From Numida meleagris (Eukaryota > Chordata > Aves > Galliformes > Numididae), in contig NC_034421.1 in assembly GCF_002078875.1 (NCBI RefSeq), forward strand, positions 7,400,365 through 7,464,364: 64,000 bases of DNA, given 5' to 3'. A program made the translations under genes and the position numbers. A model generated the notes under the pieces. The model searched no databases, was not told where the DNA came from, and saw only the letters and a list, made by a program, of their open reading frames with translations. Positions 24,021 through 35,370 of this stretch are shown piece after piece; the first letter of the stretch is position 1, and every line of letters starts with the position of its first letter.

Positions 24021-27000
24021 GCACACAGACTTTTCACTGGAGCGGCTTCTGGGAAGAGGTGCTGGCAGCCGGGCTCTTGTCCTGCTGCACAGCGCAGCTC
24101 TCTGCCCGCAGCAGGGCAGTACCATGCTCCAGCACGGTGCCCACAGCAGAGAGCAGCTGGCACCGAACAAGCCCCGCTCTGAATGGAATTCCTTGAGAGC
24201 AACGCGGTACTGAGCAGCAGGATGCGTGGGGATCGTTCCACCGAAGGTGCACGAAAGATCTTCAGCTCGTATCCATGACTTGTGTTACATATGTAAAGAT
24301 TTTCCCAGAAGGTGCATACATATTCAATATTTTCCCCCCAGATCACTAACATAAGGTTCCACAGGCCAGGGAACCACTACAGAAGCTGTAAATTCCCTTT
24401 TCTTTGCCTCGTATGATGGTTTTGCACGTGCGAATTGCATTAGCAACCTTTGAGATATCCAGGTGCATCCTCAGGATACAGGAACAAGGTGGTCAAGGAA
24501 GCAGACGTACCCTGCAAGCTGCAAAGGAGGGAGCTGTTCTGCAACGAGGTTTTAGGTCACGCCAGCATTTCACAGAGCCACCCAGACCCTGCGCCTCCTT
24601 AAACCAAACGAATTGCTCGGATATTAGAGCTGAAACCATGCTCCATGACTGCAAATCTGTGCAGGGATATATTGTGCTATAACATAGATTTCAATTACTT
24701 CCCAACCTTCAGCGAGATGATGCGACATTACGCTCCACTGTCAGAGTTTGCCAGCATGCCCTTACTTTTATTTCTCCTGTTAAATATGGTCTTTGTTGCG
24801 CTTCATTGATCTCTGAGCATATTCTGCTGTTTACAACTTTGATAATCTTTGTGTAATCTTCAGGGGTAATTGAATTCCGACAAACATAGCTGAATTTTAA
24901 ACACCGCACTGATTTAAGCACATTGAAAAGCCACGATGTGAAAGTCAACCCTGAAGAGAGGAACCAGCACTGCAAACCTGGGGGTGAGCCAGGCCCAGAG
25001 CCTGGGGAGCAGCTGAGCAAGTTGGAGGACACAGCTGTGTCCTACCCCAGAATTTAATCCCAGGCAGTAAATATCACTGCATTTAAAGATTTCTGTACAT
25101 GCAAATGTCAAAAGCTTCATCTCTACTGCAGAGTTCCACGGAATTCCACAGAGCTGCACTGCTAGGACAGGATGCAGTCAGAAACTATCAATCTTGGCTT
25201 CAGTACCCAGGGAATTGCCCTTGTACAGATAAATTATTGTTTTTATGGGCATGTTTTGTGAATTAGGCAAGGGGGAAAATGTTCCAGTTGGCTTTCAGTG
25301 TGAAAGTTTCTTCGCAGAGCCCTAGGGGCACATGCACAGTGCTTTCATAATCATTATTGTTATTTACTACTTGCCTAGCACCAGGACCATGCTGAGCACA
25401 GCGCTGTGCAGCGCGGCCATGCACCACCCCCGCCCCCAGGCACTGAGCTCCCAGGGATGCCAGCACCAAGCAGACCCCCCACCTTTGGCAAAGGCATTCC
25501 CCCATCCTCTGCTGACCATCCCTGTGTTGGTGATACCTCCCCTTCGGTGGGTGGAGAAACAGATGTCTTGCTTGAGGACATCAGATTTTTGATGCGTTTC
25601 CTACAAACTTTAATTTCCCAAACCGTCCTCATTCAGGATGCAGAGGGATCGCTTGGGTATGGTATGAATTAGTATGCGAGCAGATCTCCTCCTGCAAGGG
25701 GATGAGCTCCGCCAGACGAGAAGGAGCCTCCAAAATCTCAGTGCTGGAAGGGAAAAGCTGCCGCTCTCGCGCTGTTTGTGCTGGAGCCGTCTCCAGTTTA
25801 TTGCAGTGGCACACGCACAGCCTTGGCACAGCACAGACATTCTGCCGAAGGGTCTGTGGAGGACGGAAGGGTCTCTGCACAATCGAAAGAAAAGGAATTA
25901 AAGGGTTTCTGGCTAGAGGAAAAGGAGAGTGAATTTAATCAGAGCTGCTGTGATTTGGAAATCCAATTGCACTTGTCCATCAGCAAAGGCAGCACCAGGG
26001 AAGGGCACCCAGAGGCCACGGGCAGGGAGTTGGGGTGCAGCTCCCCCAGGACGGGAGGTGGTCCTACTGCAGAGCCCAGGGCTGCACAGCTCGGCGGGGC
26101 TTAGCATCCATCCCACTGCACGCTGCAGGAGGAGCACTGGAGCAGAGCTGCTCTCCCTCCCACACGTGTTGTATTTTCCAAATTAAAGAGCAGAATTACA
26201 ATGAGACCTGACATTAAATTCCATAAAAAGTCAAGCTAATCAGTGACCAAACCTGTAATTGATTCTTTTGCTAGTTCAATACTTAATGCTACATGTTAAG
26301 CAATAGGATTCTACAATTTGCTAGCACTTCACTTACAGAGAATTAAGCAATAAAAACCCATTCTGAGCACAAACAGCCCAGGAAGGAGCTGCATGCGCTG
26401 GTAAGTGAATGAGCCAATAAAGCCGCTCAACTCTTCCCACCTCTTGTTTTTCACAGTAGATACTCTGTATATCTCTGTATGATACACGAAGCACCTTTAA
26501 CAAACACAAGAGCAGTTGGAAGCCCCTCTCCCGAAGACCACCTCGAGACACGCAGAGCTGCTAATGAACCCCGGATGGCAAACATCCGTGCCCTTGGGTG
26601 CAGGTGGGCTGGAGGGCACCAGTTGTGCTGCAGTGCGAGGAGCACCAAGAATCCCTGGGTCTGCCCGGCCTCCCATGTCTCCTCCTCAGGTCTCCCTTCC
26701 GAGCCCATCTGTGCTGGGCCCTGAGCAGCAGAGACACGCTTCAGAAATACAATTATTGTAGCGGCGACGCCCACGCTCCCGGTCTCGGTGGGGGTTAGAC
26801 GTCCTGCTGCGATGATTCAGGGAATCCGTCGAGGCACATTTTATGAATTCCACTGAAGCTGTGGAATTGCTGCATGAGATGAATACCTCAAGGGTTGTCA
26901 TGTCAGCCACGTGCTAGCAGAGCTGCTTCACACTGCCCAGACCAGGGAGAGTAGCTGCCCAAATAGCACACTGCTGCTTTCAGCATAACCCTGCCCTGAC

Positions 27001-29289
27001 TGTGTCTCACCCAAAGCCTACAACAGCACACACTACAGACACAGATTAACTTTTCCAGGCTCATTCTGAGGGCATTTTCCATGTGACAGCAGAGATGCTG
27101 CAAAGGTGCCTCCAGAGCCGCCTTAGCCATCCCCAGAGGGTGCGTGGCTGTGGGGACGGCAGAGCCTTCCCAGCATGGAGCCAGCCAACCTGCTCGTCAC
27201 ACACAGCTGCTCTTTGCAGAAGAAAGAGCAGAGCCAGAAGAGCCCCATTAGGACCAGCTCCACCTCTCATCCCAAACCCCTTATCCAAACCTCAGTTTGA
27301 ATAACGCAGGTTAACGCCGCTGAGACATGTGGCAGTGCAAATCCAATCGTGCTGAGCTGGAGGGGAAAGCAGAAGTACAACCCCACCAGGAGGCAACAGC
27401 AGCCAGCTGAAGGGTGCTTAGCAGTGGCACAACCCCACGGGGCAGCATCGCCGCTGCCTGAGCACCTGCAGCCAGCGCGGGACGGCCCTCGAGATCCGAT
27501 CTGCAGAACGCACCTGGCTAATGAGTTCGTGCCTGACAGATGTAAGCACCAGGCATTTGTACAGTGCGAAGATGCATCTGAGCACTTGTCACTAAAGACA
27601 TAAGGGAGTGCTGTGACCACGCATGTGACGTGTCCCCTATCAGTTACGAGCACAGCCATTGCTTTCTGCAGGCAGGCTATGGCAGTAGCTGAGGAACACA
27701 ACGACTGCTGCTGCCTTGCAGACTGTGTGGTGAGGACGTGCAGCCCAGCACCCCTGTGCACGTACCTGACTTGTATGCATCTTTTCCACACATTCAGCAG
27801 ATACTTTTGTTCTGACTCGGAACCATTATGCCCATTTATCACACACAGATAAGTATTTTCCATCAGTTATTTGCTGAGGTTGTCACAACACCAGTGATGG
27901 TGATTCTTACAATATCCAATGTCTGAAAAATTTGTGTCCATGAATTCTTAGAATAAGCAAAATGAAAAAGTGCCCAACATCTCTGTTTGCTTCTGTTCAG
28001 GTTTGGAGTTAAGGTGACATTATGAAGCCCTGGAAAACTGTAAGGAGACAAATAAGGAGCTTGATATTTAGAAAGGATGAACAGAAGAGCTGCCCTCAGG
28101 GGAGTTACAGAGATGTTTTATAAACTACTGGGGAGTAACTGCAGCCAAGGAAAAATAATGGGAAAACTCAAGAGGAACCTATAAAGATTTAACAGGTGGG
28201 ATAATTCCAGTTCACACAGAGCAATAGGAAATAAGCTTGTCAAACCACCCCCACTCCCTCGATGAGATTACAAGTTTGGCTGATTAAGGCAATTACATTG
28301 ATGTAACTGAATTCTGCCAGTTCCTGGGCTCCATAGCATATGCCACTGAAATATTGTGCTCCACAACAGCCTGCACTGAACGGACTGCAGCAGCCAAAGG
28401 CAGTGCTGCTGGGGCAAGGTAAGGTGGGGAAAATAGGAAATCCTAGCACACTGCTTTGGGGGCACGCCACAGGAACACCTCATCTCTTCTCCATCTGTGC
28501 TGCAGTGAGGTGTGCAAGTTGCAGAGAGGGAGCGAGAGCCACAGAACACAGTTGAAAAGCTCAGGATGACAACTGCTATTGAAAAGCGAATCCTGCCTCA
28601 TATAAGCCAAAGAGCAAGTGCCAGCAGTAGCCCTGGAAGTCAGTTAGGGAGCTCGGGTCCATCCCGTGGGCATTTGGAGGATTCAGCACCGCTTCGGCAC
28701 GGTCCCGTCCTGCCCGGCAGCAGCAGGCAGTGTCTCTGTGCCCAGATGCGGAGATCTGAGAGCCCGGAGCGCTCCCGAAACAGGATTCTGGGGGCAGGGG
28801 CAGCTCTGCCCCCCACCCCACCTGGGCCGCAGCGAGTGCCCAGGGCCATGCCTCAGCCTGAGTGTTTGGCGCTGTCAGCAACACTCCCCTACAGCACTGA
28901 GGTTTCTGCTGCAGCCCGGAGTCCTCAACCATGAAATTATATAGCTCTACCTTGACCTCTGATTTTCTACAGTTAATATCTCCTAGAGAATATACACCGC
29001 GGCTCAGGGCCATTTCTCTGACTCAGCCAACGAGAAATGCCATCTCCAAGCGTGCCCCTGCTAACTCACTGGGATGCCGTTCCCAAATGCCTCCCGTGCT
29101 CCCACCGCACCCCGTCCCCTCCCCAGGCGCAGCTCTCCCTCCTGCCCTGCCTGCAGCAGCAGGGAGCCACCAAGTGCCACAGGACGGCTTCAAAGTGCTG
29201 TCTCAGGCTCCGGGAAGGGAAATCTCACTCTGCTGCTGCTCTCACAATCAAGACACATCGGATCTTCCAGGAGACTGATAGAGAGGGGA
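24021..29289. other. Intergenic DNA with one exon-like stretch
   Basis: This is mostly GC-moderate filler with AT-rich blocks at about 24690-24920, 26165-26360 and 27840-28070. A protein-like minus-strand frame with plausible splice sites sits at 24766-24889 (reported separately). A POU octamer match is at 25099-25106. No CR1 copy and no tandem array of note were seen. Confidence 0.5.
24766..24889 (-). other. Possible unannotated exon, low confidence
   Basis: On the minus strand a 124-nt stretch is bounded by cag at 24892-24890 and by a good donor, gtaagg, starting at 24765. The bounded frame reads 41 codons with no stop. Its composition is that of a soluble protein (mixed charged, Asn, Gln and Ile residues, including ITPEDYTKIIKVVNSR). 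I do not recognise a family. The pyrimidine tract before the acceptor is weak. Chance in an AT-rich non-coding block is the leading alternative. Confidence 0.2.
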
Positions 29290-29700
29290 CGCTGGTGTCA
29301 TTATCGAGTTAATTAGAAAAACTCAAATGGAGCTTTAAACATTTTTATAATACATTTGTGGGCCTTTTTGGCAGGATTATTGCATCTTTTGGGTTTCCAT
29401 TTCCCATTAAAGCATTCTCAGTAGTGCATATATAAAAGCCATGTGATCTTGGCTCCTTGCTGTTTTTCCTTTTTTTTTCTTCAAGACATTTTTTTGGGGG
29501 GTAAGATTTATTAAATATTGTAATCAGTTAAATTCTGGCAGCTTAAACATTTTCTTTAATAGCCTTGTTAAATGTGGATTAGATTTAAAATCCCTGCCTC
29601 TGAACTCCTGAGCAGTAGTATTTATACGCAGCGTTAAAAAAATTAAAAGCTTTACAAAGTGGTAATTACTCCTCTGCTGTAGGAGAAAAGAGACTGACTC
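29290..29700. other. AT-rich block, conserved-element-like
   Basis: This is an AT-rich, CpG-poor stretch with several TTAATT and TTAAAT cores and short T and G runs near 29469-29503. No coding potential is apparent. It lies between GC-rich filler and a minisatellite. Confidence 0.35.
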
Positions 29701-29980
29701 TCCATGTTATTTTATGGCAAGTTTTGCCATGCTTGCAGGGAGTGCTGCACAGAAACGCATGTGGTGTTGAACCCCAGGACAACTTTCAGGTGGTACATTG
29801 AGGGCAGCTGAAGCAGGGGGAAATCCCTTTCCCAGCTCACCCTGCCCATGCCCCTTGCAGCAGCTCTGTGCTGCTCCAGGCTGCACACAGTGAGCTCTGC
29901 ATGCTGCAGACAAACAGCTCTGCACTGCTGCTCCCCTGAGCCAAGCACAGGTGCTGCTGTGAGCCGGGCTGAGCAGTGCT

Positions 29981-30106
29981 GAGCATTGCTGCAGGGATGA
30001 GCATTGCTGCAGGGGTGAGCAGTGCTGCACAGGTGAGCAGTGCTGCAGGGCCGAGCATTGCTGCAGAGATGAGCATTGCTGCAGGGGTGAGCAGTGCTGC
30101 AGAACA
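29981..30106. repeat. 18-bp minisatellite, seven copies
   Basis: Seven consecutive units of the form gagcaKtgctgcaggggt (K = g or t) cover 126 bp, preceded by a partial unit at 29971-29980. Copies differ at three to six positions, chiefly in the last third. Because 18 is a multiple of three, open frames on both strands show six-residue periodicity. These are repeat artefacts, not proteins. Confidence 0.95.
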
Positions 30107-33100
30107 GCCCCTCGAGGTGAGCACAGCAGCACAGAGGACCCCACCGACTGCTTCAGCCCCATCTGGGCAGCACCATAACTCTTCAGTTCGTCTTGTTGAA
30201 AGCACAAGTTCTGCTGAATATTTTTGAGGAACAGAAGGTACCTTTGGGAACCTTAACTGGGTTTTAATGAAGCTTTTTGCCATTGAATGTAAGTCAATTT
30301 TCTTGGAGTGATTACCCTATCTCTGGAGGGTATTGTAGGAATAGATGAGAACTAGAGAGGGACAGGAATAATATCAGGGGCTGAAAAAAAATCTCAAATA
30401 AGGACAGACAGGAAAACAAGGTAAAAAGAATGAAAAAAATAATGAATGATCTTGAGAAGACAATCTGGGAGCTCCTCTTATCCCACTCTCATAATAACGG
30501 AAGAGGAAACATGATGTTGAATTAAAAGCAGGAATAAAATGGTGATAGAAGAGAAGTACTTTTCTCATGTGAGCTGTAAGATGTGGGAGGTCTCAGCACT
30601 GCACAGGCACCAGCATGCAGCATGAGTGTGCTCCGCAGGAACCAGGGCTCTGCGGTGCCCAAAACACACAGAGCACTTCCCCACGCTGGGACTACAGGGA
30701 ACAAGAGGGGAACATCTCATGGCTTTTGTCCAGGCTGCAGCCTGGTCTGACTTTCACATTTTGTAGGCAATTAGCTGTCAGCTGTGTTGGCAAGGCAGGG
30801 TGACTTGTCTATAAATGGCAGACACCCTGCCCTGCTCTGCAGTTTCCTTGTTAGACACAGTGGTGAGCAGAGCAGGCAGCAGAGTGGGGTTCTGCAGCCT
30901 CCACCACATTTGCAGTTGGCTCTTTTCAGGCTGCTCCGAGAGTGATGTGTGCCACCTCTGCACCTCCGCCCTCATCTCCTGCACAGTCCTACAGAGGCAT
31001 GCAAAGGAGCTGCACGGAGCAGCCAGATTGCTCCAAGATGGGGACACCGCAGCTCCTGGAAGGAGGGCAGGAAACCTTCCTGTGCAAAGCAGGGAACTGT
31101 GACAACCAAAGGTTGTATACGTGTATACGTGGGGATCCCTCCACTTGCATAAGTGCAGCCCTCAGTCCTGTCCAGCACAGGCACTGATGTCAGGAGACAA
31201 AAGCGTGGTGGAAGGATGCTCTGCGCTGCCCCACCACACTGGTGCTGTGTGCCCATCCCAGTGCCAGCGTCCGACCTCAGCACTGCTGGTGGCACCCACA
31301 GGGACCATCACTGAGCAGCAGATAACACAAAGGGACAAATAGATGTAAAATGTGCTGGCGTGGAACGAGCTCTGAGAGCACTTTTTTCCTGTCTCGCAGT
31401 CAGGAGCTGGCTCTGGGGATGCGACTTCAGGGAGAAAGAAACGCTCTTCAGCGCCGAACGAGAGAATGAAGATTTTCTCCTTTTAAAATTCATAAACCAA
31501 CACAGGCTGTAAGTTAAAAAATAAGGTTCCCCTATTTACATATATCACTGAAACAACCACAGTGCTTGTTATGAATTATTTAGCATAATGCACTTTCACA
31601 TCGGCCCTGCTTACTCCGCGGCCTCCTCTCAATTAGGCGGTTATGGCAGAGGGGTCAGTAATAACAGGTCACTTAAAATGTAAATAAAAGTGGCAGCGGG
31701 AGATATACTGGAGCAGTTATTTATACTGTTCTATTGCTGCAAAAGTGTGTTTATGAAGCCCAGTTCCCAGCATGTTTCCTTGTCATGAAAAGATCTGTTT
31801 AGCAAACTGAGCACTGAACATCGCACAGTGAGAGCAGAAGCGCTGCGTGCGTGCGGGCGCTGGTGGCTGGGGTACAATGCACAGCCCTGGGGCACACACT
31901 GAGCCCTGCCCATGCCAGGATCCTGCTCTGATCCCTGCCCATGCCAGGATCCTGCACTGATCCTTGCTTGTGCTGGGGCCCTGCACCGAGCCTTGCCCAT
32001 GTTGAGTTTTAAAGAGGACAGGATTCCAAGAAGTTGGGAGTGTCCACACGAAGCAACTTAACATTCTTGAAAAGTACAATTCAGTGAGGAAACTGTTCTT
32101 CATTTATAGCCCAAATTGATCTCTTTGATCACATAGAAAGGTTGGCTTCTATTTGGGTTTTACAATGTTTCTTGCTTAGCTGAAGTTTTCGAGAAGTTGT
32201 TTAACGTCAAGACAATGTTCCTGGGCTTGTTGAGCTGCAAGCAGACAGCAGAATCAGCTCTGCACTGCTCCCTGGCAGCTCTCCCAGCTGGCAGCAGCCG
32301 CTGCTCCACTCCATCCTGCATGGCACCCCCCATCCTTGATCTCTGTTGGAGCAGCTCTCAGCTCTGCGCCTGCAGGAGCATGACTGCCAGCTCCACTGCG
32401 AGCACCTGACACTACAGCACCGTCACTGTGCATGCAGGAGGTGGCTCCCGGGGGCAGGGCTGGCAGCAGCCCGGTGCCTCGTCCTTCAGCTGAGCAGGAA
32501 TTGCGCCAGTCTGCCTGCATCATTCCATTCTACAATTGTATTTACCGTGAGCGCGAGTGAAATGCATCGAAAATGAAACTGCTGCCCAGTGGAGCTCCTG
32601 GTTAGCAAGCAGCAGTCCCCTGGGATTGTCTACAGTGCAAAGGGAAGCAGAGAAAGAGGGGCACAAGGTTTCCCCACCGGCCCAACATGCATCTTTACAA
32701 GTGCATTTCTGGCTCCATTTGCCCCTGGGGAAGATGCAGTTGGCTCAGCTTTGCTTTTCTCTTTGCCTTTGCAAAAGGAAGGTTCTGAATTATAAATCAC
32801 ACAGAGAGGGACAGCTTCATGAGCAGTGCTGGGGTGTTTCTTCCCCAGGAAAGGCAGGAGGTCCCAGTGGGGCCAGGCTCCAGGTGATGGGGAGTGAGGC
32901 AGCCCCTGACGTGGCCATGCCCCACGCAGCCCTGCAGCCAGAGCTGACTCTGGGCTTGGATGTGGTTTTTCCCATGAACTGTTATTAGCCCTGTATGGGA
33001 TGGTGATAATAACAAGCCATTAATAGGAATCTGTTTGAGTGCCACTGTGTGGCAAGATCGTAAATTAACGGCCATTTCATTTATTGTCATTTTACCTGTA

Positions 33101-34405
33101 ACAAGATGCTGATTTTCCTCCTGGGATAAGGAAATTGGTCTGTGAGACCCATAAATCCTCACCGTGGTGGGAGGCTGGAGCAAGGTGCGGGATTAATGGG
33201 CTAATGACACAGACGTGAAGGCTCTTAAATCGCACTGCAGGCAGGTGCTGGCGGAGCAGCGTGTGCTGTCCCTGGTGCCAGTTGTGCTCCAGAGTTTAAG
33301 AGCAGAGTTCCTGCAGGTGTCAGACCAGAAGGATCCAGATCTCTTCCCCCAGCACACCCTCACTGTTTGTATTTTCTGCCCATGGAAGTACTGTTTTTAA
33401 GGGCAGATCTGTCCAGCCAAAGTGGCCAAGGATGTCCTGCTGATCTCCACATCATCAGTGGTGCCACGGGCAGATGCTGCCTGCTCTGCCCACAGCAGCT
33501 CAGGGTCAGCCATGAGGGAGAATTGATTACTTCTGCTCTCTTCACCTGGAGGAGAAAACAAAAATAAATGCTGGAAATTTATGGCATCCATCGAGCTGAA
33601 ATGTTCCCTTGTGCTATGTGGTCCTTACAGTTCCTGGGACCTTCTGCCAAGGACCCCCACCCAGCAGGAGGTCCCGCTGGACACAAACCCTCCGTGTGCC
33701 CAGAACTGCCCAGAGGCACTGCGGGTGTCCCACAGAGAGAATGGAGATGTGATGGAAGCCCAGAGAGCCCGGCGTGGGGAGCAGACCTATGATCCTGCAG
33801 CACGGCACCAGATGAGCAGTCTGCGAAGGGCCCACAGTGTTCACTTTTTCTCTCCTTGCATAATTCAGCAGAGTTTTCATTTTAAATGTTGCTATTTTCT
33901 CACTCAGATGAGAGAAATATTAACTGGCCAATTTTTGCTGTTGCTGTCACCGTCCTTTTCACAGCGTGATTGCCATTGGGGGATTTATAGTCCTCCCCGC
34001 ACCTGGGTTATTTGAGCTCTGCTTTGCTGCAGGGCCAGGGCAACAATAAATTTCTCTCTCCTCTTGAACATGCTCTAACCTCCCATTTTCTAATATAGCA
34101 TTAAACCTTGAAGCAACCCGTGCTGGTCTGGGTGCCTGTGTTACAGCCAAGCTGCTGAGCCGCTTGCTGCTGGTTGGTGTGCTCCTTTCTGGAGCGGCAC
34201 CGGGCAGTTCTGCTTCCCTTTCCCATGACAGCTGCATCCCCAGGCCGGGTCGCCCCTGCCCTGTCCCCAGGCTGGGTTGCTCCTGCAGCACAGTCCCCAT
34301 CAGCAAAATGGCAAAAGGGGTTGAGGCAAAAGGGGTCCCAGCTGGGGGGACCAGTCTGCAGCTGCTCACACTGTCAACAGGTGTCCAAGATGGACAGTGT
34401 GTAAA
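30107..34405. other. Intergenic DNA, no gene seen
   Basis: AT-rich blocks lie at about 30230-30560, 31480-31800, 32040-32210 and 32990-33150. The rest is GC-richer. A 29-bp tandem repeat is at 31901-32001, and an 8-bp duplication (gtatacgt twice) is near 31114-31130. Reading frames show no family signature. Confidence 0.55.
31901..32001. repeat. 29-bp tandem repeat, about 3.5 copies
   Basis: Copies start at 31901, 31930, 31959 and 31988. The unit opens gagccctgcccatgccagga. The first two copies are nearly identical, the third is diverged, and the fourth is cut short. It is an ordinary decaying minisatellite. Confidence 0.85.
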
Positions 34406-34478
34406 GGATGGATGGATGGTTGCATGGATGGATGGATGGATTCATGGTTGGATGGGTGGGTGGGTAGGTGGATGGGTG
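34406..34478. repeat. (GGAT)n microsatellite with GGGT variants
   Basis: This is imperfect GGAT tetranucleotide repetition interrupted by ggttgcat and ttcatggtt, shading into GGGT units at the 3' end. It is likely to vary in length between individuals. Confidence 0.9.
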
Positions 34479-34529
34479 TTTAATCTGCTGCTGATCTCAT
34501 TACAGTAAAAGAGGTGGACACAGCATTAG

Positions 34530-35370
34530 GCTTTCACTAGCTGAGCTGTTAGGTGAATTACGGCGAGGTTCTGCATTGTGGTAATATGATTTTTTCAATA
34601 TATTCTGTTTGGATTGGCAGGTTGGTCTCACTCTTTCTCAACTGACTGATAAAGCACTAGACAGGGGATTAGTCCTCTTGGAAGCTAAAGAAAGAGGTAA
34701 TTTGGGTTGTTTATAGCCTGCAGGGGCAGAATCAAAATGTACAATACCGAGAGAGTCAAACTTTTACAGCATACGGCACAGCTATAACTCAGAGCAAGTA
34801 TCAAACATTACAGTCCTGTGAAATGCATTCCCGTGACAAAAGGCTGGAAAGGCAGAAAGAATGAGAGGAATTAATCTGTTCTTGGGACAAATATTGTAAT
34901 GAAGACAGGAAGTGCCAAACAAATTAACCCTTGCCTGAACGAGTTTTAGCATTAGACTGTTCGGCCCAGAACTTCGTGGGAAGGAAAGGAAGGAGACATT
35001 GGGGAATCTGCTGCTGGTTGAGTGTAGCAGCAGCTCAAATCCGACCTTGGCTTTTCCACACTAAAAGAATAACAGCTTTTCCTTAACTGGGTTTTGCTGG
35101 ATTTTCATAGCTATTAAATCTAATTGCTGAGATATAGTTATAAAATTATAATTTTAACCATGCAATTTAGATGGAGTAACCGGTCGTCTCTTTCTGTGAT
35201 TATCCCTGATTATTAAATGAACAGCTGCCTCCAAATATGTTTGCAACAAACTAATTCAATGAGTGCATGTGCCTGAATATTCATGCCCCTGATTTGCAGC
35301 ACAGAGTTTTAAGACTTTTTCATTGTGGCTTTAAAAGTTAATTTATCTTGACAATTTAAATAAATACACT
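34530..35370. other. AT-rich block, conserved-element-like
   Basis: Over 800 bp of AT-rich, CpG-poor DNA with dense homeodomain-type cores (taattg, aattaat, attaaat) and no repeat signature. It is one of the longest such blocks in the window. No frame resembles coding sequence. Confidence 0.35.

Noticed and set aside
27267..27863. 198-codon minus frame
   Set aside because: Cys/Ser/Ala-rich translation without a recognisable domain; it is taken as a chance frame.
29707..30207. 166-codon minus frame with a CSPLQQ-type repeat
   Set aside because: It is produced by the 18-bp minisatellite and is open on both strands for that reason.
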